A stretch of DNA of 64,000 nucleotides from Halomarina oriensis (GCF_009791395.1 NZ_WSZK01000015.1:744001-808000), one strand, 5' to 3'; positions 45,881 to 55,434 are shown, counted from the stretch's first letter. Notes: generated by a model not told the origin, from the letters alone. Translations and numbers: made by a program.

Positions 45881-47659
45881 ATGCCGTCGAAGGTCGAAGG
45901 ATGGAAGGACGAGGTGTACGGGGTGGAGATCCGCGACCACCTGGAGCGGTTCGCGGAGGAGGGCGGGTTCGACGCCATCCCCGAGGACGAACACGACGCG
46001 TGGTTCGAGCGCTTCAAGTGGTGGGGGCTGTACCACCAGCGCTCGGGCCAGGAGGGCAACTTCATGATGCGCGTCGGCGTCCCGATGGGTCGACTGACGC
46101 CCGAACAGCTACGGGTCGTCGGCGAAATCGCCCGCGAGTACGCGAGCGGTCCCGTCGAGAACCCGGCGTTCGGCGACGCCTGGGCGGACTTCACCACCCG
46201 CCAGTCCATCCAGCTTCACTGGATTCAGATAGAGGACGTCCCCGCCATCTTCGACCGTCTCGACGAGGTCGGCCTCTCGACCATCCAGGCCTGTGGCGAC
46301 TCGTGGCGCAACATCGTCGGGTCGCCCGTCGCGGGCCGGGACGCCGACGAACACCTCGACGTCTGGCCGCTCGTCCAGGAACTCAACGGCGAGTTCAAGG
46401 GCAACCCCGCACACGCGAACCTCCCGCGGAAGTGGAAGGTCTCCGTCACGGGCGACACCCGCGGCGCGGGTCAGGGCGACATCAACGACCTCGCCTTCGA
46501 ACCGGCCACGAAAGAACGAGACGGCGAGACGGTCGACGGGTTCAACGTCCGCGTCGGCGGCGGCCTCGCCCGGAAGGAACCCCGCTTCGCCCGTGACCTC
46601 GACGTCTTCTGCACGCCCGAGGAGATGACCACCGTCGCGGCGGGCGTCTCCGCGCTGTTCCGAGACCACGGCGACCGCGAGAACCGGTTCAACGCTCGCG
46701 TGAAGTTCCTCGTCGACGAGTGGGGCGCCGAGAAGTTCCGTGACGTCCTCCAGGAGGAGTACGTCGACTACGAACTCCCCACCGCGGGCGAGGACCTGCG
46801 TCACGAGTACGACTACAACGCGGGCCGGACCGACGCGCCCGGCGACTACGTCGGGATTCACGAGCAGAACGACGCCGAGAAGCGCTTCGTCGGCCTCTCG
46901 GTGCTCACGGGCCGGATGGGTGCCGAGGAGGTCATCGAACTCGCCGACCGCGCCGCGGAGTACGGCAGCGAACTCGTCGGCCTCACCCAGCGTCAGAACG
47001 TCGTCGTCGCGGACATCGACGAGAGCGAGGTCGACGCGTTCCTCGACGACCCGCTGTTCGAGGACTACTCGCCGGACCCCCACCCGTTCATGCGTGGCTC
47101 CATCGCCTGCACGGGCACGGAGTTCTGCGGACTCGCCATCACCGAGACGAAAAACCGGATGGTCCGCTACGCCCGCTGGCTGAAAGAGAACGTCGCTCTC
47201 CCCGACGGCGTCGAGGAGTTCCACATCCACCTCTCGGGCTGTACGGCCTCCTGTGCCCAACCGCAAATCGCGGACGTCTCGCTGCGCGGGATGAAGACCC
47301 GCAAGGACGGCGACCCGGTCGAGGCGTTCGACATCGGCCTCGGCGGTGGCCTCGGGGAGGACCCGCAGTTCGCCGAGTGGGTCGAGATGCGCGTCGCCGC
47401 CGACGAGGTGCCGGGCTACGTCGAGAACCTGCTTTCGACCTACGAGGCCGAACGCGAGGAGCGTGAGGCGGGCGTCGAGTCGTTCCGCGAGTTCGTCACG
47501 CGCGTCTCCGAGACCGACGGCGAGGACGGGCTGAAAGGTCTCGCGGAGCCGATGGACACCTCCTACGACGACCCGATGATGCACAACACGAAACAGGCGT
47601 GGTACCCCTACGACCCCGAGACGATGCCCGGCGACAGCGCCGCCCCGAGCGACGACTGA
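45881..47659 (+). CDS. Ferredoxin-dependent nitrite/sulfite reductase
   Basis: A 592-aa siroheme/[4Fe-4S] reductase with duplicated ferrodoxin-like halves. Siroheme-cluster cysteines are in CTGTEFCGLAITETK and LSGCTASCAQPQIADV. The first half holds GNFMMRVGVPMGRLTPEQL and TTRQSIQLHWIQIEDVP; the second half begins near VGLSVLTGRMGAEE. It catalyses six-electron reduction of nitrite to ammonia or sulfite to sulfide, using ferredoxin. Sequence alone does not separate NirA from Sir. Its stop overlaps the following start by one base. TATA-like GGTTTACC lies about 25 bases upstream. Confidence 0.9.
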   Translation: MPSKVEGWKDEVYGVEIRDHLERFAEEGGFDAIPEDEHDAWFERFKWWGLYHQRSGQEGNFMMRVGVPMGRLTPEQLRVVGEIAREYASGPVENPAFGDAWADFTTRQSIQLHWIQIEDVPAIFDRLDEVGLSTIQACGDSWRNIVGSPVAGRDADEHLDVWPLVQELNGEFKGNPAHANLPRKWKVSVTGDTRGAGQGDINDLAFEPATKERDGETVDGFNVRVGGGLARKEPRFARDLDVFCTPEEMTTVAAGVSALFRDHGDRENRFNARVKFLVDEWGAEKFRDVLQEEYVDYELPTAGEDLRHEYDYNAGRTDAPGDYVGIHEQNDAEKRFVGLSVLTGRMGAEEVIELADRAAEYGSELVGLTQRQNVVVADIDESEVDAFLDDPLFEDYSPDPHPFMRGSIACTGTEFCGLAITETKNRMVRYARWLKENVALPDGVEEFHIHLSGCTASCAQPQIADVSLRGMKTRKDGDPVEAFDIGLGGGLGEDPQFAEWVEMRVAADEVPGYVENLLSTYEAEREEREAGVESFREFVTRVSETDGEDGLKGLAEPMDTSYDDPMMHNTKQAWYPYDPETMPGDSAAPSDD

Positions 47660-47943
47660 TGGCCGAGCGCATCCTGAGCGTCACGGCCTACACGACGCTC
47701 GACCTGGTCGACGCCGAGGCCGAGGGCCACGACTTCACCGAGGAGACCGACGGCGTCCTGAACGTCTCCTCGCCACGGAACGACCCCGACCACGTCTCGC
47801 TCGCACTGGAACTCGACGGCACGACACTGGAGCACCTCCCGCCCCACGCCGACCGGGTCCGTCTCTCCCCCGAGGAGGCGCGTCGGGTCGCGGCGGCGCT
47901 CGAAGACGAGGCCGACGCAGTCGAGGCCGCACGGGACGACTGA
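47659..47943 (+). CDS. Small haloarchaeal protein coupled to the reductase
   Basis: A 94-aa protein (MAERILSVTAYTTLDLVDAE) with an acidic helical C-terminus. It begins on the last base of the reductase stop (TGATG), a tight coupling that suggests a role in the same reaction or its regulation (inference). I recall it as a haloarchaeal DUF without known function. No cofactor motif is visible. Confidence 0.75.
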   Translation: MAERILSVTAYTTLDLVDAEAEGHDFTEETDGVLNVSSPRNDPDHVSLALELDGTTLEHLPPHADRVRLSPEEARRVAAALEDEADAVEAARDD

Positions 47944-47997
47944 CTCCCGACACGTCCCGTCGCACTGGCCGCCGTTCGTCGCCCGACCGCCGCCCGC

Positions 47998-48420
47998 TCA
48001 CTCCTCGTTTCTGTCCGCTCTCCACGCCTCGCTCTCGGCGTTCTCGCGCCACCGTCGCTGCTGGCGACGTTCGGTGACGTGCGGCGTCCCCTCGGCGAGT
48101 GCCTCCCGAACGCCCTCCTCGAAGGCGGTCACGTCCGCGAGGAACTCGCGGCGGAACTCGTCGACGAGTTCGTACGTCCACCTGTCCTCGACGGCCCCTG
48201 CCGGGAGGTGGACGTCGCGCAGTTCGTCGGCGAACTCGGTGTGGCCCGCCTCGCGGAGTCGCTCCTCGGCGTCGGCGAAGTAGTCCATCCCGCCGCCGAC
48301 GTGGTGATGCCAGTCCAACAGCGCGCCGTAGCCGCGGTGTATCTTCTCGATGCCCAACTGGAGGTCGTGCAGCGCCTCGCGTTCGGCCTCGCTCAGGTCC
48401 GGGTCGGTGTACTCGACCAT
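47998..48420 (-). CDS. Conserved haloarchaeal helical protein, unknown function
   Basis: A 140-aa protein, largely alpha-helical, with a His-rich stretch (YGALLDWHHHVGGGMDYFAD) that might bind metal. The ATG at 48420 (MVEYTDPDLSEAE) is chosen because the open frame upstream is Arg-rich shadow. It converges on the preceding gene and diverges from the HD-domain gene. Confidence 0.7.
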   Translation of the reverse strand: MVEYTDPDLSEAEREALHDLQLGIEKIHRGYGALLDWHHHVGGGMDYFADAEERLREAGHTEFADELRDVHLPAGAVEDRWTYELVDEFRREFLADVTAFEEGVREALAEGTPHVTERRQQRRWRENAESEAWRADRNEE

Positions 48421-48616
48421 GCCGACCGCCACGCTCGCTGACGGGATACGCGCTTCCCCGCCGGCCCCGCCGTGGCGACGCGTCCGGCGCTCGGAACCGA
48501 AAGAATCACGCCGTCGTGGCCGCTCTGTGGGGTAACTGCGACGTTCGCGTTTCTCTACCGACGAGCGCGCCCGGTCCTCGGCGTCGACCGGCCGACCTAC
48601 TTCGCCGACCACTCCC

Positions 48617-50014
48617 ATGACCAGACAGTTCAAAGACCCCGTCCACGGCTACGTCGACCTCGACGAGCGCATCGTCGAGCGCGTCGTCGACACCGCACCG
48701 TTCCAGCGACTGCGCCGCGTCCGCCAGCTCTCGGCGACCCACCTCGTCTACCCCGGCGCGACCCACACCCGCTTCGAGCACTCGCTGGGCGTCTACCACC
48801 TCGGCCAGCGCGTCTTCGAGAACCTCCGCACCCAGTCGTACTTCACCGACGGCATCGGGACGGACGAACTCGACACCATCGAGCGGACGCTGGCGTTCGC
48901 CTGCCTGCTCCACGACGTCGGCCACCCGCCGCTGTCGCACCTCGGCGAACGCCACCTCGACGCCGCCGCCCTGCGCGAGCGACTCGACGGCCTCGGCCTC
49001 CACCGCGCGTTCGAGCAGGTGGGCGTCCCGAGCGTCGACGGCCTGCCCGTCCCGGTTCGTCGGGCGAACCCCCACGAACTGCTCGGCTGTGTCACCGTCC
49101 TCGACGTGTACGGCGACGCCATCGAGGCGTTCGGCGTCGACCCCCACGAGGTCTGTGCGTACGTGCTGGGGTGGAGCCTGCGCTACGAGGCCGGCGACCA
49201 CTGGCAACACGGCGTCGCCGCCGAACTGCTCCACTCGCCCATCGACGTCGACCGCCTCGACTACATCATCCGCGACGACGACATGACCGGCGCGGACGTG
49301 TTGAGCGTCGACACCGAGCGGATGGTCGCCGCCTACACCGCCCACCCCGACGCCGGCCTCGCGCTCTCGGAGAAGGCGCTCAGCACCATCGGGAACTACC
49401 TCGAGGGCCGCATCTCGCTGTACATGTGGGTCACCCAGCACCACAAGTCGGTGTACGCGAACGTCCTCGTACGCCGCCTGCTGGACGAACTCGCCGCCCA
49501 CTGTGAGGACTCGCCCATCACCGCCGACGCCGTGCTGGACGGTGACCTCGACGACCACGCCGTCCTCGACCGGTTCCGCCGGACGGCCCGCGACCCGCCG
49601 AGCGAGGCGTTCGCCGACCTCTACGAGCGCTACCGGACCCGCCGGTTCGCCGAGTCGTGCTGGAAACACCGCCTCGGCTACGCCGACGTGGTCGCCGCCG
49701 AGGGGGAGGCCGCCGTCGACGACTACACCCGCTGGCTGCTGGCCAACGACGAGTTCCTCGAACGCGCTCTCGCCCGCGAACTCGACGTGCCGGTCCACGA
49801 GGTGTGGATAGAGCGCTCGTACGTCCCGGAGTACGAACCCGCCGAACTGAAGGACATCCCGCTGGCACACAACGGCCGCACCCAGTCCGTCGGCGAGTAC
49901 GGCCTCTACGGCGACCGTGCGTTCGACCGCTCGATTCCGTTCGTCTACGTCCCGAAGGGCCACGTCGACCGGACCGTCGAACTGCTCAACGAACGCTACC
50001 GCGACGAGTGGTGA
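48617..50014 (+). CDS. HD-domain phosphohydrolase (dGTPase/SAMHD1-like)
   Basis: A 465-aa HD-superfamily enzyme. Metal ligands are in THTRFEHSLGVYHL (His), LLHDVGHPPLSH (His-Asp) and SPIDVDRLDYIIRDD (Asp). The order and the start DPVHGYVDLDERIVERVVDT match the family containing SAMHD1 and bacterial dGTPases. Likely reaction: dNTP or other nucleotide triphosphohydrolysis. ATG at 48617. Stands alone on its strand. Confidence 0.88.
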   Translation: MTRQFKDPVHGYVDLDERIVERVVDTAPFQRLRRVRQLSATHLVYPGATHTRFEHSLGVYHLGQRVFENLRTQSYFTDGIGTDELDTIERTLAFACLLHDVGHPPLSHLGERHLDAAALRERLDGLGLHRAFEQVGVPSVDGLPVPVRRANPHELLGCVTVLDVYGDAIEAFGVDPHEVCAYVLGWSLRYEAGDHWQHGVAAELLHSPIDVDRLDYIIRDDDMTGADVLSVDTERMVAAYTAHPDAGLALSEKALSTIGNYLEGRISLYMWVTQHHKSVYANVLVRRLLDELAAHCEDSPITADAVLDGDLDDHAVLDRFRRTARDPPSEAFADLYERYRTRRFAESCWKHRLGYADVVAAEGEAAVDDYTRWLLANDEFLERALARELDVPVHEVWIERSYVPEYEPAELKDIPLAHNGRTQSVGEYGLYGDRAFDRSIPFVYVPKGHVDRTVELLNERYRDEW

Positions 50015-50243
50015 GTCCCGGCGACGACCACGGCCCGTCGACTGCCGCCGTCACCGGACGACGGGCGCGAGGCTGCGGTCGCTGGAGTCGTGACCGACAG
50101 CGACGACGACCGGTGGAGAAGTGGCGTGTCCCCTGGCGGGGCACAGGGCGACCGGCGTGGGCCAGGACGACCGGTTTCGCGTCACTCGTGCTCGTCCGAA
50201 CCGTCGACGCCGAGAGGCGGGGTTGCCGAGAAGCAACTCCGCA

Positions 50244-50594
50244 TCACTGTTCCGGTCGGTCGTCTCTCCGGTCGGACTGCTCGTAGCTCCGGAGGAAGGA
50301 CGCGAGGTCCGGAAGCCGGTCGGTCGGTTCGACGGTGTGTGCGTCGGTGTCGAACTCGACGACGCCCGCGTCGTCCAGTCTCGGGAGAGCGCGGTGGTAG
50401 AGTCGGTCGGGGAGGCGGTCGTCGGCGTGGTCGGCCGGAAGGTCGTCCCGACGGAGGAGTTCGTCGGCGAACGGTTCGACGTCCCACTGCCGGTCGGTCT
50501 CGAGCAACAGGCGAACGACCGCGCGGCGAACCGCCGTCTGCAGCAGGTCGTGTGCGGTGCTCGGGTCTGTCGCCTCCGTGGAGGAGTCGTCCAT
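50244..50594 (-). CDS. Haloarchaeal winged-helix protein (DUF7344-type)
   Basis: A 116-aa protein with a winged-helix core: LLQTAVRRAVVRLLLETDRQ, ending with a wing-like HRALPRLDDAGVVEFDTDAH. The pattern is the same as in the gene at 58572. Such proteins are common haloarchaeal regulators of unknown target; the family number is from memory. ATG at 50594 is preferred to the long shadow frame upstream. Divergent from the zinc-ribbon gene at 50807. Confidence 0.75.
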   Translation of the reverse strand: MDDSSTEATDPSTAHDLLQTAVRRAVVRLLLETDRQWDVEPFADELLRRDDLPADHADDRLPDRLYHRALPRLDDAGVVEFDTDAHTVEPTDRLPDLASFLRSYEQSDRRDDRPEQ

Positions 50595-50806
50595 CCCGAC
50601 AGGTACCAACACCGACGAGTCTGATAGCAGTTTGGGCCGGCGTCCCTGGCTGTGGGTCGGTGTCTCACGGTCGGACTCCTCCGAACCGCCGCGTGGACCA
50701 CCGGTGTCGGCGGCCGGAGGGGTGTGTATCGATGGGACAGTTCCGACTCCGTATCGATGTAGGCACACCTTTGATACTGAAGCCCAAGGCTCCTCTGTAC
50801 CATCGT

Positions 50807-51007
50807 ATGTCTGACGAGCTAACGGGAGAGGGGGAGCGGTCGTTCGCACGGTGTACGAACTGTAACACCGAGACTGCGGCGTTGGTAGACGAGTCGGGTA
50901 CCGTCGTCACCCCCCACGGGGAGTGCCGCGAGTGTGGCGGCGACGAGTTCGAGGAGGTCGACGAGGCCGACCTCGAAGAACTGGAGATGGCCGGCTGGAC
51001 CGAGTGA
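50807..51007 (+). CDS. 66-aa zinc-ribbon protein
   Basis: A small protein with two CxxC pairs, CTNC (residues 16-19) and CREC (40-43), about 20 residues apart, and an acidic tail (EEVDEADLEELEMAGWTE). It is a single zinc ribbon. Haloarchaea encode many such one-domain zinc proteins. ATG at 50807. Confidence 0.72.
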   Translation: MSDELTGEGERSFARCTNCNTETAALVDESGTVVTPHGECRECGGDEFEEVDEADLEELEMAGWTE

Positions 51008-51047
51008 GGGGTTCACGGCACGTCTCCGCCGACCGAATCACCGCTAC

Positions 51048-51593
51048 TCACGGCGAGACGACGGTGCCGTTCCGAGCACGCAGCACACCGCTCTCGAACT
51101 GCGTCTCTCCGGTCTCGGCGTCCCTGTGGGTCACGACGACTCGCTCCGGGGCGCTCCCGGAGACGGTGAGTTCGGCCCGGTACTCGTAGGGGGCCGCAGT
51201 CCCGTTACAGCCGCTCCTGTCCGACGGGACGGTCGCGTCGTTCTCGACGACGACGTGGAGGGTGGTCCCGTTCACCGCTCGTGCCTCCGTGAGTCGCACG
51301 TCGATACAGTTCCGGTCACCGATGCCGACGGTGAGACCGGAGACGGTGACGTGGCCGTCCGACCAGACGACGCGTGTGGCCTCTCGGGTGTCCGCCTCCG
51401 GTTCGAAGTAGTCCGGTGTCCCGTCCTCGTCGGCTGCGTACGCCGGAGCGAACCCGAACGTCGTGTCTTCGACACCGGTGGGCGAGCCTGCGGTCGTCGG
51501 GGACGACGGAGTCCCTCCGAACCCTGCACAGCCGGCGGTGAGTACGATGCAGACGATCAGGAGTCCGAATCGCGGAGTGCTGGTGGGGACCAC
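51048..51593 (-). CDS. Secreted lipoprotein, unknown function
   Basis: A 181-aa protein starting with GTG at 51593. A short Sec-type hydrophobic segment (RFGLLIVCIVLTAGC) ends in lipobox LTAGC, so Cys22 would carry the lipid. A Thr/Ser/Pro linker and a beta-rich domain with two paired cysteines (about 110-150) follow. The longer upstream frame would bury the signal and is rejected. Confidence 0.75.
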   Translation of the reverse strand: MVPTSTPRFGLLIVCIVLTAGCAGFGGTPSSPTTAGSPTGVEDTTFGFAPAYAADEDGTPDYFEPEADTREATRVVWSDGHVTVSGLTVGIGDRNCIDVRLTEARAVNGTTLHVVVENDATVPSDRSGCNGTAAPYEYRAELTVSGSAPERVVVTHRDAETGETQFESGVLRARNGTVVSP

Positions 51594-51752
51594 GACCCGA
51601 ACTACTCTCGGCGAACAATCAGCGTTCGGGCGGAGCCGTCGACGCGCCGACGTACTCGCGGCACAGCCCCGCCAGTCGACCCGCGCCGACACCCGCCGGA
51701 GGGTCGCGGGCCGTGATTCGGTCCCCGTCGTGGTGTGGACGCTCCCGACGGG

Positions 51753-52982
51753 TCACACCTCGACGGTCTCACCCAGTTCGGGCGCGCTCGCGTCGAACCC
51801 TTCGGCGCGTAACTGCTCGGCGAACCAGCCACAGCGGTCGCCGTGGTTGACGAGCACCCGTGCGTCCTCGTAGTCCCCGAGGAACTCCTGGAGGCCGCCG
51901 CTGTCCGCGTGAGCCGACAGTTCGAACAGTTCGGTTCGGGCGCTGATGGGCAGGACGCGGCCGTCGAACTCGCCGCGCCCCGTCTCCAGCACGCGCCGTC
52001 CCGTGGTGCCCTCGACCTGGTAGCCGACGAACGCGACGAGGTTGACGGGCGACCCGCGAATCGCGGGGACGTAGGTCATCGCCGGTCCGCCCGAGAGCAT
52101 CCCGCTCGTGGTCACGACGACGGTGTTCTGGGCGGCGACGCGTTCGCGCTGGCCGTTCGAGGTGACGAACCGAGCGTGGCTGACCGCCCGCGAGAACGCC
52201 TCGGGGTCCCGGAGGTGGTCGGGGTGGTTCCGGAGCATCCGCGAGAGGTCCGTGCCCATCCCGTCGACGTAGCACTCCAGGCCGTAGCGCTCACAGAGCA
52301 TGAGTACCTCCTGCGTGCGGCCGATGGCGAACGCGGGGACGACGACGGTGCCACCCTGTGCGACCGTATCGCGGAGCGACCGGGCGAACCGGCGTTCGAC
52401 CTGCTCGCGTGGCTCGTGGGTCACGTCGGCGTAGGTGGACTCACAGACCACCACGTCGGCGTCGGGGCGCTCCTCGCTCGCGGCGACGAGTCGCTGTGGG
52501 TTGGTGTGGAAGTCGCCGGTGTAGAGCAGGTCGGTCTCCCCGTCCGAAACGAGTACGTGGGCGCTGCCGGGGATGTGGCCGGCCTCGAAGAACGTCACCT
52601 CGTAACCCGCCGCCTCGAAGGACTCGCCGTAGGCGTGGGGCCGGGACTGCTGGGTCAGTCGCCCGACGTCGGTCTCGGTGAACGGACAGCGTGGGGTGTT
52701 CCCGTGGAGTTTCAGCGTGTCGCGGGCGAGCGTCAGCGCGAACTCGCGGGTCGGGGCCGTCCAGTGGACCTCGGGTCGGTCGCTCGCGGACATCAGCGCG
52801 GGGAGCGCGCCGACGTGGTCGAGGTGGCCGTGGCTCACCACGACGGCGTCGGGCGAGACGCGACCGACCGGGTAGGAGGGAGGGGTCGTACTCGCCATGC
52901 CGTAGTCCAGCAGGAGCGAGTCGTCGACGAGGAGGGCGCTCCGACCGATTTCGCCCGCGCCGCCGAGGAACTGGAGCTTCAC
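51753..52982 (-). CDS. Metallo-beta-lactamase/beta-CASP ribonuclease (aCPSF2-like)
   Basis: A 409-aa nuclease. Motif 1 region LGGAGEIGRSALLVDD, motif 2 SHGHLDHVGALP, motif 3 AGHIPGSAHVL, motif 4 YTGDFHT, beta-CASP motif A CESTYADVTHE, then VVPAFAIGRTQEVLML, TTSGMLSGG, motif B LSAHADSGG and motif C LVNHGD. It lacks the N-terminal KH domains of aCPSF1, so it is the aCPSF2 type, acting in RNA processing or decay. ATG at 52982. Confidence 0.9.
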   Translation of the reverse strand: MKLQFLGGAGEIGRSALLVDDSLLLDYGMASTTPPSYPVGRVSPDAVVVSHGHLDHVGALPALMSASDRPEVHWTAPTREFALTLARDTLKLHGNTPRCPFTETDVGRLTQQSRPHAYGESFEAAGYEVTFFEAGHIPGSAHVLVSDGETDLLYTGDFHTNPQRLVAASEERPDADVVVCESTYADVTHEPREQVERRFARSLRDTVAQGGTVVVPAFAIGRTQEVLMLCERYGLECYVDGMGTDLSRMLRNHPDHLRDPEAFSRAVSHARFVTSNGQRERVAAQNTVVVTTSGMLSGGPAMTYVPAIRGSPVNLVAFVGYQVEGTTGRRVLETGRGEFDGRVLPISARTELFELSAHADSGGLQEFLGDYEDARVLVNHGDRCGWFAEQLRAEGFDASAPELGETVEV

Positions 52983-53065
52983 TGCCGGTCGCTACCGCCG
53001 CGAGCGGGTAAGTCCCGTCGGTTCGACGGTCCACGAGAACGGTCGCCGATGCGCCCGGAGCACGA

Positions 53066-53359
53066 CTACTCGCGGTCGACCACCCGGACTCGGAACTCCA
53101 CGTAGTCGCCGAACGCGAGTTCCAGCGACCCGAGCCACCAGTTCCACTTCGAGGGCAGTCGCTCGTCGGGCGCGTCCCGGAGGTGGTCGACGACGAGCGC
53201 GGGGGTCAGCGTGTGGCCGGTGTCCGCCACGTACCGCTCGGTCTCGGCGAGGTCACGGGCCTGTCGGGCGACGACCCGGAGTTCGGCGTCCGTCGTGTCG
53301 AACGCCGCTGCCAGCGCCTCGGCGTACGCGTCGGCCTCGTCGGTCGGCGAACGAGCCAT
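53066..53359 (-). CDS. Conserved haloarchaeal small protein
   Basis: A 97-aa protein: a helical N-terminus (DEADAYAEALAAAFDTTDAE) and a C-terminus ending in WNWWLGSLELAFGDYVEFRV. Trp-rich, no catalytic motif. It lies 26 bases after the 109-aa gene on the same strand and is probably co-transcribed with it. Confidence 0.7.
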   Translation of the reverse strand: MARSPTDEADAYAEALAAAFDTTDAELRVVARQARDLAETERYVADTGHTLTPALVVDHLRDAPDERLPSKWNWWLGSLELAFGDYVEFRVRVVDRE

Positions 53360-53385
53360 CGTCGGCGGTGAGGTGCCGCGAGGAC

Positions 53386-53715
53386 TTAGCTGTCGGTCAC
53401 CCCGTCGAACTCGTCGGGGAACATCGTCGCCCCGTCGAGTGCGAGCGCGTGCATCTTTCCGAGGGTCTCCTGCATCCCGTCGAGACGGGAGACGACGCGA
53501 TCGGCGTCGACGGCGTCGCGCTTACACGAGAGGACGACGTCCGTCGCCTGCCGGTGGAGGCGGTCGACGAGGTGGGGGTAGGGGGCGTCGCCGACCTGTT
53601 CGAGCGCGTCGACGGCGTGGTCACCCACGGTCTCCCACCCCGCCTCGTCGGCGTGGCGGCGGGCCTGGTCGACGGCGTATGCGGCTCCGTCGTACGTCGG
53701 GCGGTCCGTGTTCAT
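53386..53715 (-). CDS. Conserved haloarchaeal helical protein
   Basis: A 109-aa, mainly helical protein (YDGAAYAVDQARRHADEAGW; YPHLVDRLHRQATDVVLSCK). It may be the upstream partner of the 97-aa gene. No domain is recognised. ATG at 53715. Confidence 0.68.
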   Translation of the reverse strand: MNTDRPTYDGAAYAVDQARRHADEAGWETVGDHAVDALEQVGDAPYPHLVDRLHRQATDVVLSCKRDAVDADRVVSRLDGMQETLGKMHALALDGATMFPDEFDGVTDS

Positions 53716-53973
53716 CGACAGACCGGAGTGGCCGCCGACCGACGCCGTTGCGGGCTACGTGTGTAGCGACCGCTCGTCGTGACGGCTACACTGTGTGACG
53801 CTGGGGCACGGACTCAGCGCCTCGAAGTCACCGGCGGCGGCGTAGGGGGCGTCGTCGTACGGGATGCTGTGCGGGCTGTTCACGCGTACTGTACGCTGTC
53901 GTCGTTCGTCTCCCTTCTGCAGGGTGACGGGAGTTTCAGTACCCTTTTGACTACGCGTCGGTTTTGCCACCGT

Positions 53974-54390
53974 ATGGCCGAGTTTCAAGTCGTCGTCGCC
54001 GACCCCGAGGACGGCACGACCCACCAGTTCGACGTGGACGGACAGGACGCGAACCGATTCATGGGCCTCGACCTTGGCGAGGACGTCGACGGGAGCGCCG
54101 TCGGCCTCGACGGGTACACCCTGGAACTGACGGGCGGGTCCGACAACTCCGGGCGCCCGATGCGCTCGGACGTCGCGGGCGCAGGTGTCAAGCGCGTGCT
54201 GCTGACCGGTGGTGTCGGCTACGAGCCGACACGTGACGGCGAGCGCAAGCGCGTCACCGTCCGTGGCAGCGAGATCAGCGAGGAGACCCGCCAGATCAAC
54301 GCGAAGCTCTCCGAGCGTGGCAGCGAGTCGGTCGCCGAACTGCTCGGTCTCGAAGCCGACGAGAGCGACGGCGAGAGCGACGACGAGTAA
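53974..54390 (+). CDS. rps6e: Ribosomal protein eS6
   Basis: A 138-aa protein with the eS6 core: [20 protein letters not shown], the conserved [17 protein letters not shown], then [10 protein letters not shown] and an acidic C-terminal tail ([11 protein letters not shown]) characteristic of haloarchaea. It lacks the long eukaryotic kinase-target tail. A CCTTTTGAC box lies about 30 bases upstream. The next gene begins 4 bases after its stop. Confidence 0.95.
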   Translation: MAEFQVVVADPEDGTTHQFDVDGQDANRFMGLDLGEDVDGSAVGLDGYTLELTGGSDNSGRPMRSDVAGAGVKRVLLTGGVGYEPTRDGERKRVTVRGSEISEETRQINAKLSERGSESVAELLGLEADESDGESDDE

Positions 54391-54394
54391 CACC

Positions 54395-54817
54395 GTGGCC
54401 GACCGCATTCAGCACGACCACGCCTCGGTCGTGACCCACCGCGCGACACTCGAACGCGCCGGTCGGACCAGTCGCCCGAAGCTCGTTCTCCCCGACGAGG
54501 TGCCCGCCCGCGAGCGGCCGGTCCGCCTCGTCCTCGACGGGTCGACACGCCACGCGACTATCGAGGAGGCCGTCGACGGCACCGTCGAGATTCGCGGCGC
54601 GTACGACAACGCCCGGATGGCCCGCGAACGCGAGGGTGAGAACCACCTCGTCGCCTGGGCCGAGCGGACGGGACTGGACTTCGGACGGTCGGTCCACCTC
54701 GACGCGGTCGACGACGAGCTCTACGGCGTCCGCGCACCCGGCGAGCGTGCCGTCTACACGCCGACGGACTCCCCGAACGACTCCCTCTCGAACATCGCCA
54801 ACGACCTCGACGAGTAG
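54395..54817 (+). CDS. Haloarchaeal protein downstream of eS6
   Basis: A 140-aa protein starting with GTG at 54395, 4 bases after the eS6 stop, so probably in one transcript. Beta-rich N-terminus (RTSRPKLVLPDEVPARERPV) and a helix-rich C-terminus (EGENHLVAWAERTGLDFGRS). I recognise it only as a haloarchaea-specific family; a link to translation is inferred from position. Confidence 0.75.
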   Translation: MADRIQHDHASVVTHRATLERAGRTSRPKLVLPDEVPARERPVRLVLDGSTRHATIEEAVDGTVEIRGAYDNARMAREREGENHLVAWAERTGLDFGRSVHLDAVDDELYGVRAPGERAVYTPTDSPNDSLSNIANDLDE

Positions 54818-54827
54818 CCGCTCGTCC

Positions 54828-54938
54828 GGGTCTGGCTCGGTCGTTCGCCGACGCTCACTCGCTCCCGATAGTCGCTCGTGAAACCACGCGAATCGGGGAT
54901 TCGCTGGGTCTGGCTCGGTCGTTCGCCGACGCTCACTC
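54828..54938. repeat. Two identical 33-bp repeats 78 bp apart
   Basis: The 33 bases starting GGGTCTGGCTCGGTCGTTCG occur at 54828-54860 and 54906-54938. CCAGACCC at 54944-54951 is an inverted copy of the first eight bases. The 78-bp period equals that of the duplication at 24684. The following T5 run belongs to the next promoter. Confidence 0.75.
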
Positions 54939-54955
54939 CCTCACCAGACCCGCGT

Positions 54956-54964
54956 CGTTTTTCC
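54956..54964 (+). promoter_or_regulatory. Promoter box CGTTTTTCC
   Basis: Located 24-32 bases before the ATG at 54988, same geometry as the CGTTTTTGC boxes. Confidence 0.45.
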
Positions 54965-54987
54965 CTCCCGCACCGAACGGTTTGGGC

Positions 54988-55434
54988 ATGAACGACGCAC
55001 GACGGGAGTATCTGGCCGGCGAGCGGACCGACGACATCCTGCTGTACATCGCCGACGGCGAGACCGACACCGACGGACTGGGCGAGTACGGCGAGGTCGT
55101 CGAGGACGGCGTCGTCCTCGTCATGCCGGGCGAGCAGGGTCGTGACGCCTGCAAACGGGCGACCGGTATCGACCCGATGGAGTTCGCGGGCACGGCGATG
55201 AGCAACTCCGGAGCCGTCGACCGCGACCTGACGGGCGGAGCCTGTCCCCGCGCGGAGTCCGCGCCCGAGGAGGCCCACGACGCGGAGTTCCTCTTCTCGT
55301 TCGCCGAAGAGCAAAACGAGGAGGTCGGTGGCGTCTACTCCGAGGGCGACATCGTCCACGCCTACGTCAGTTGCACCTGCGGGATGGCGTACTCCGACCG
55401 CTGGGTCGTGGACAGCGAGGCGGGAACGGAGTGA
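54988..55434 (+). CDS. Haloarchaeal protein (DUF5807-like), unknown function
   Basis: A 148-aa acidic protein. Distinct stretches are REYLAGERTDDILLYIADGE, VVLVMPGEQGRDACKRATG and a C-terminal YVSCTCGMAYSDRWVV with a possible metal-binding CTC. The DUF number is from memory. Leaderless, with a promoter box at 54956. Confidence 0.75.
   Translation: MNDARREYLAGERTDDILLYIADGETDTDGLGEYGEVVEDGVVLVMPGEQGRDACKRATGIDPMEFAGTAMSNSGAVDRDLTGGACPRAESAPEEAHDAEFLFSFAEEQNEEVGGVYSEGDIVHAYVSCTCGMAYSDRWVVDSEAGTE

Noticed and set aside
50051-50183. Short minus-strand GTG frame after the HD-domain gene
   Set aside because: Composition is Pro/Ser/Arg-rich like shadow frames and no promoter element is present.
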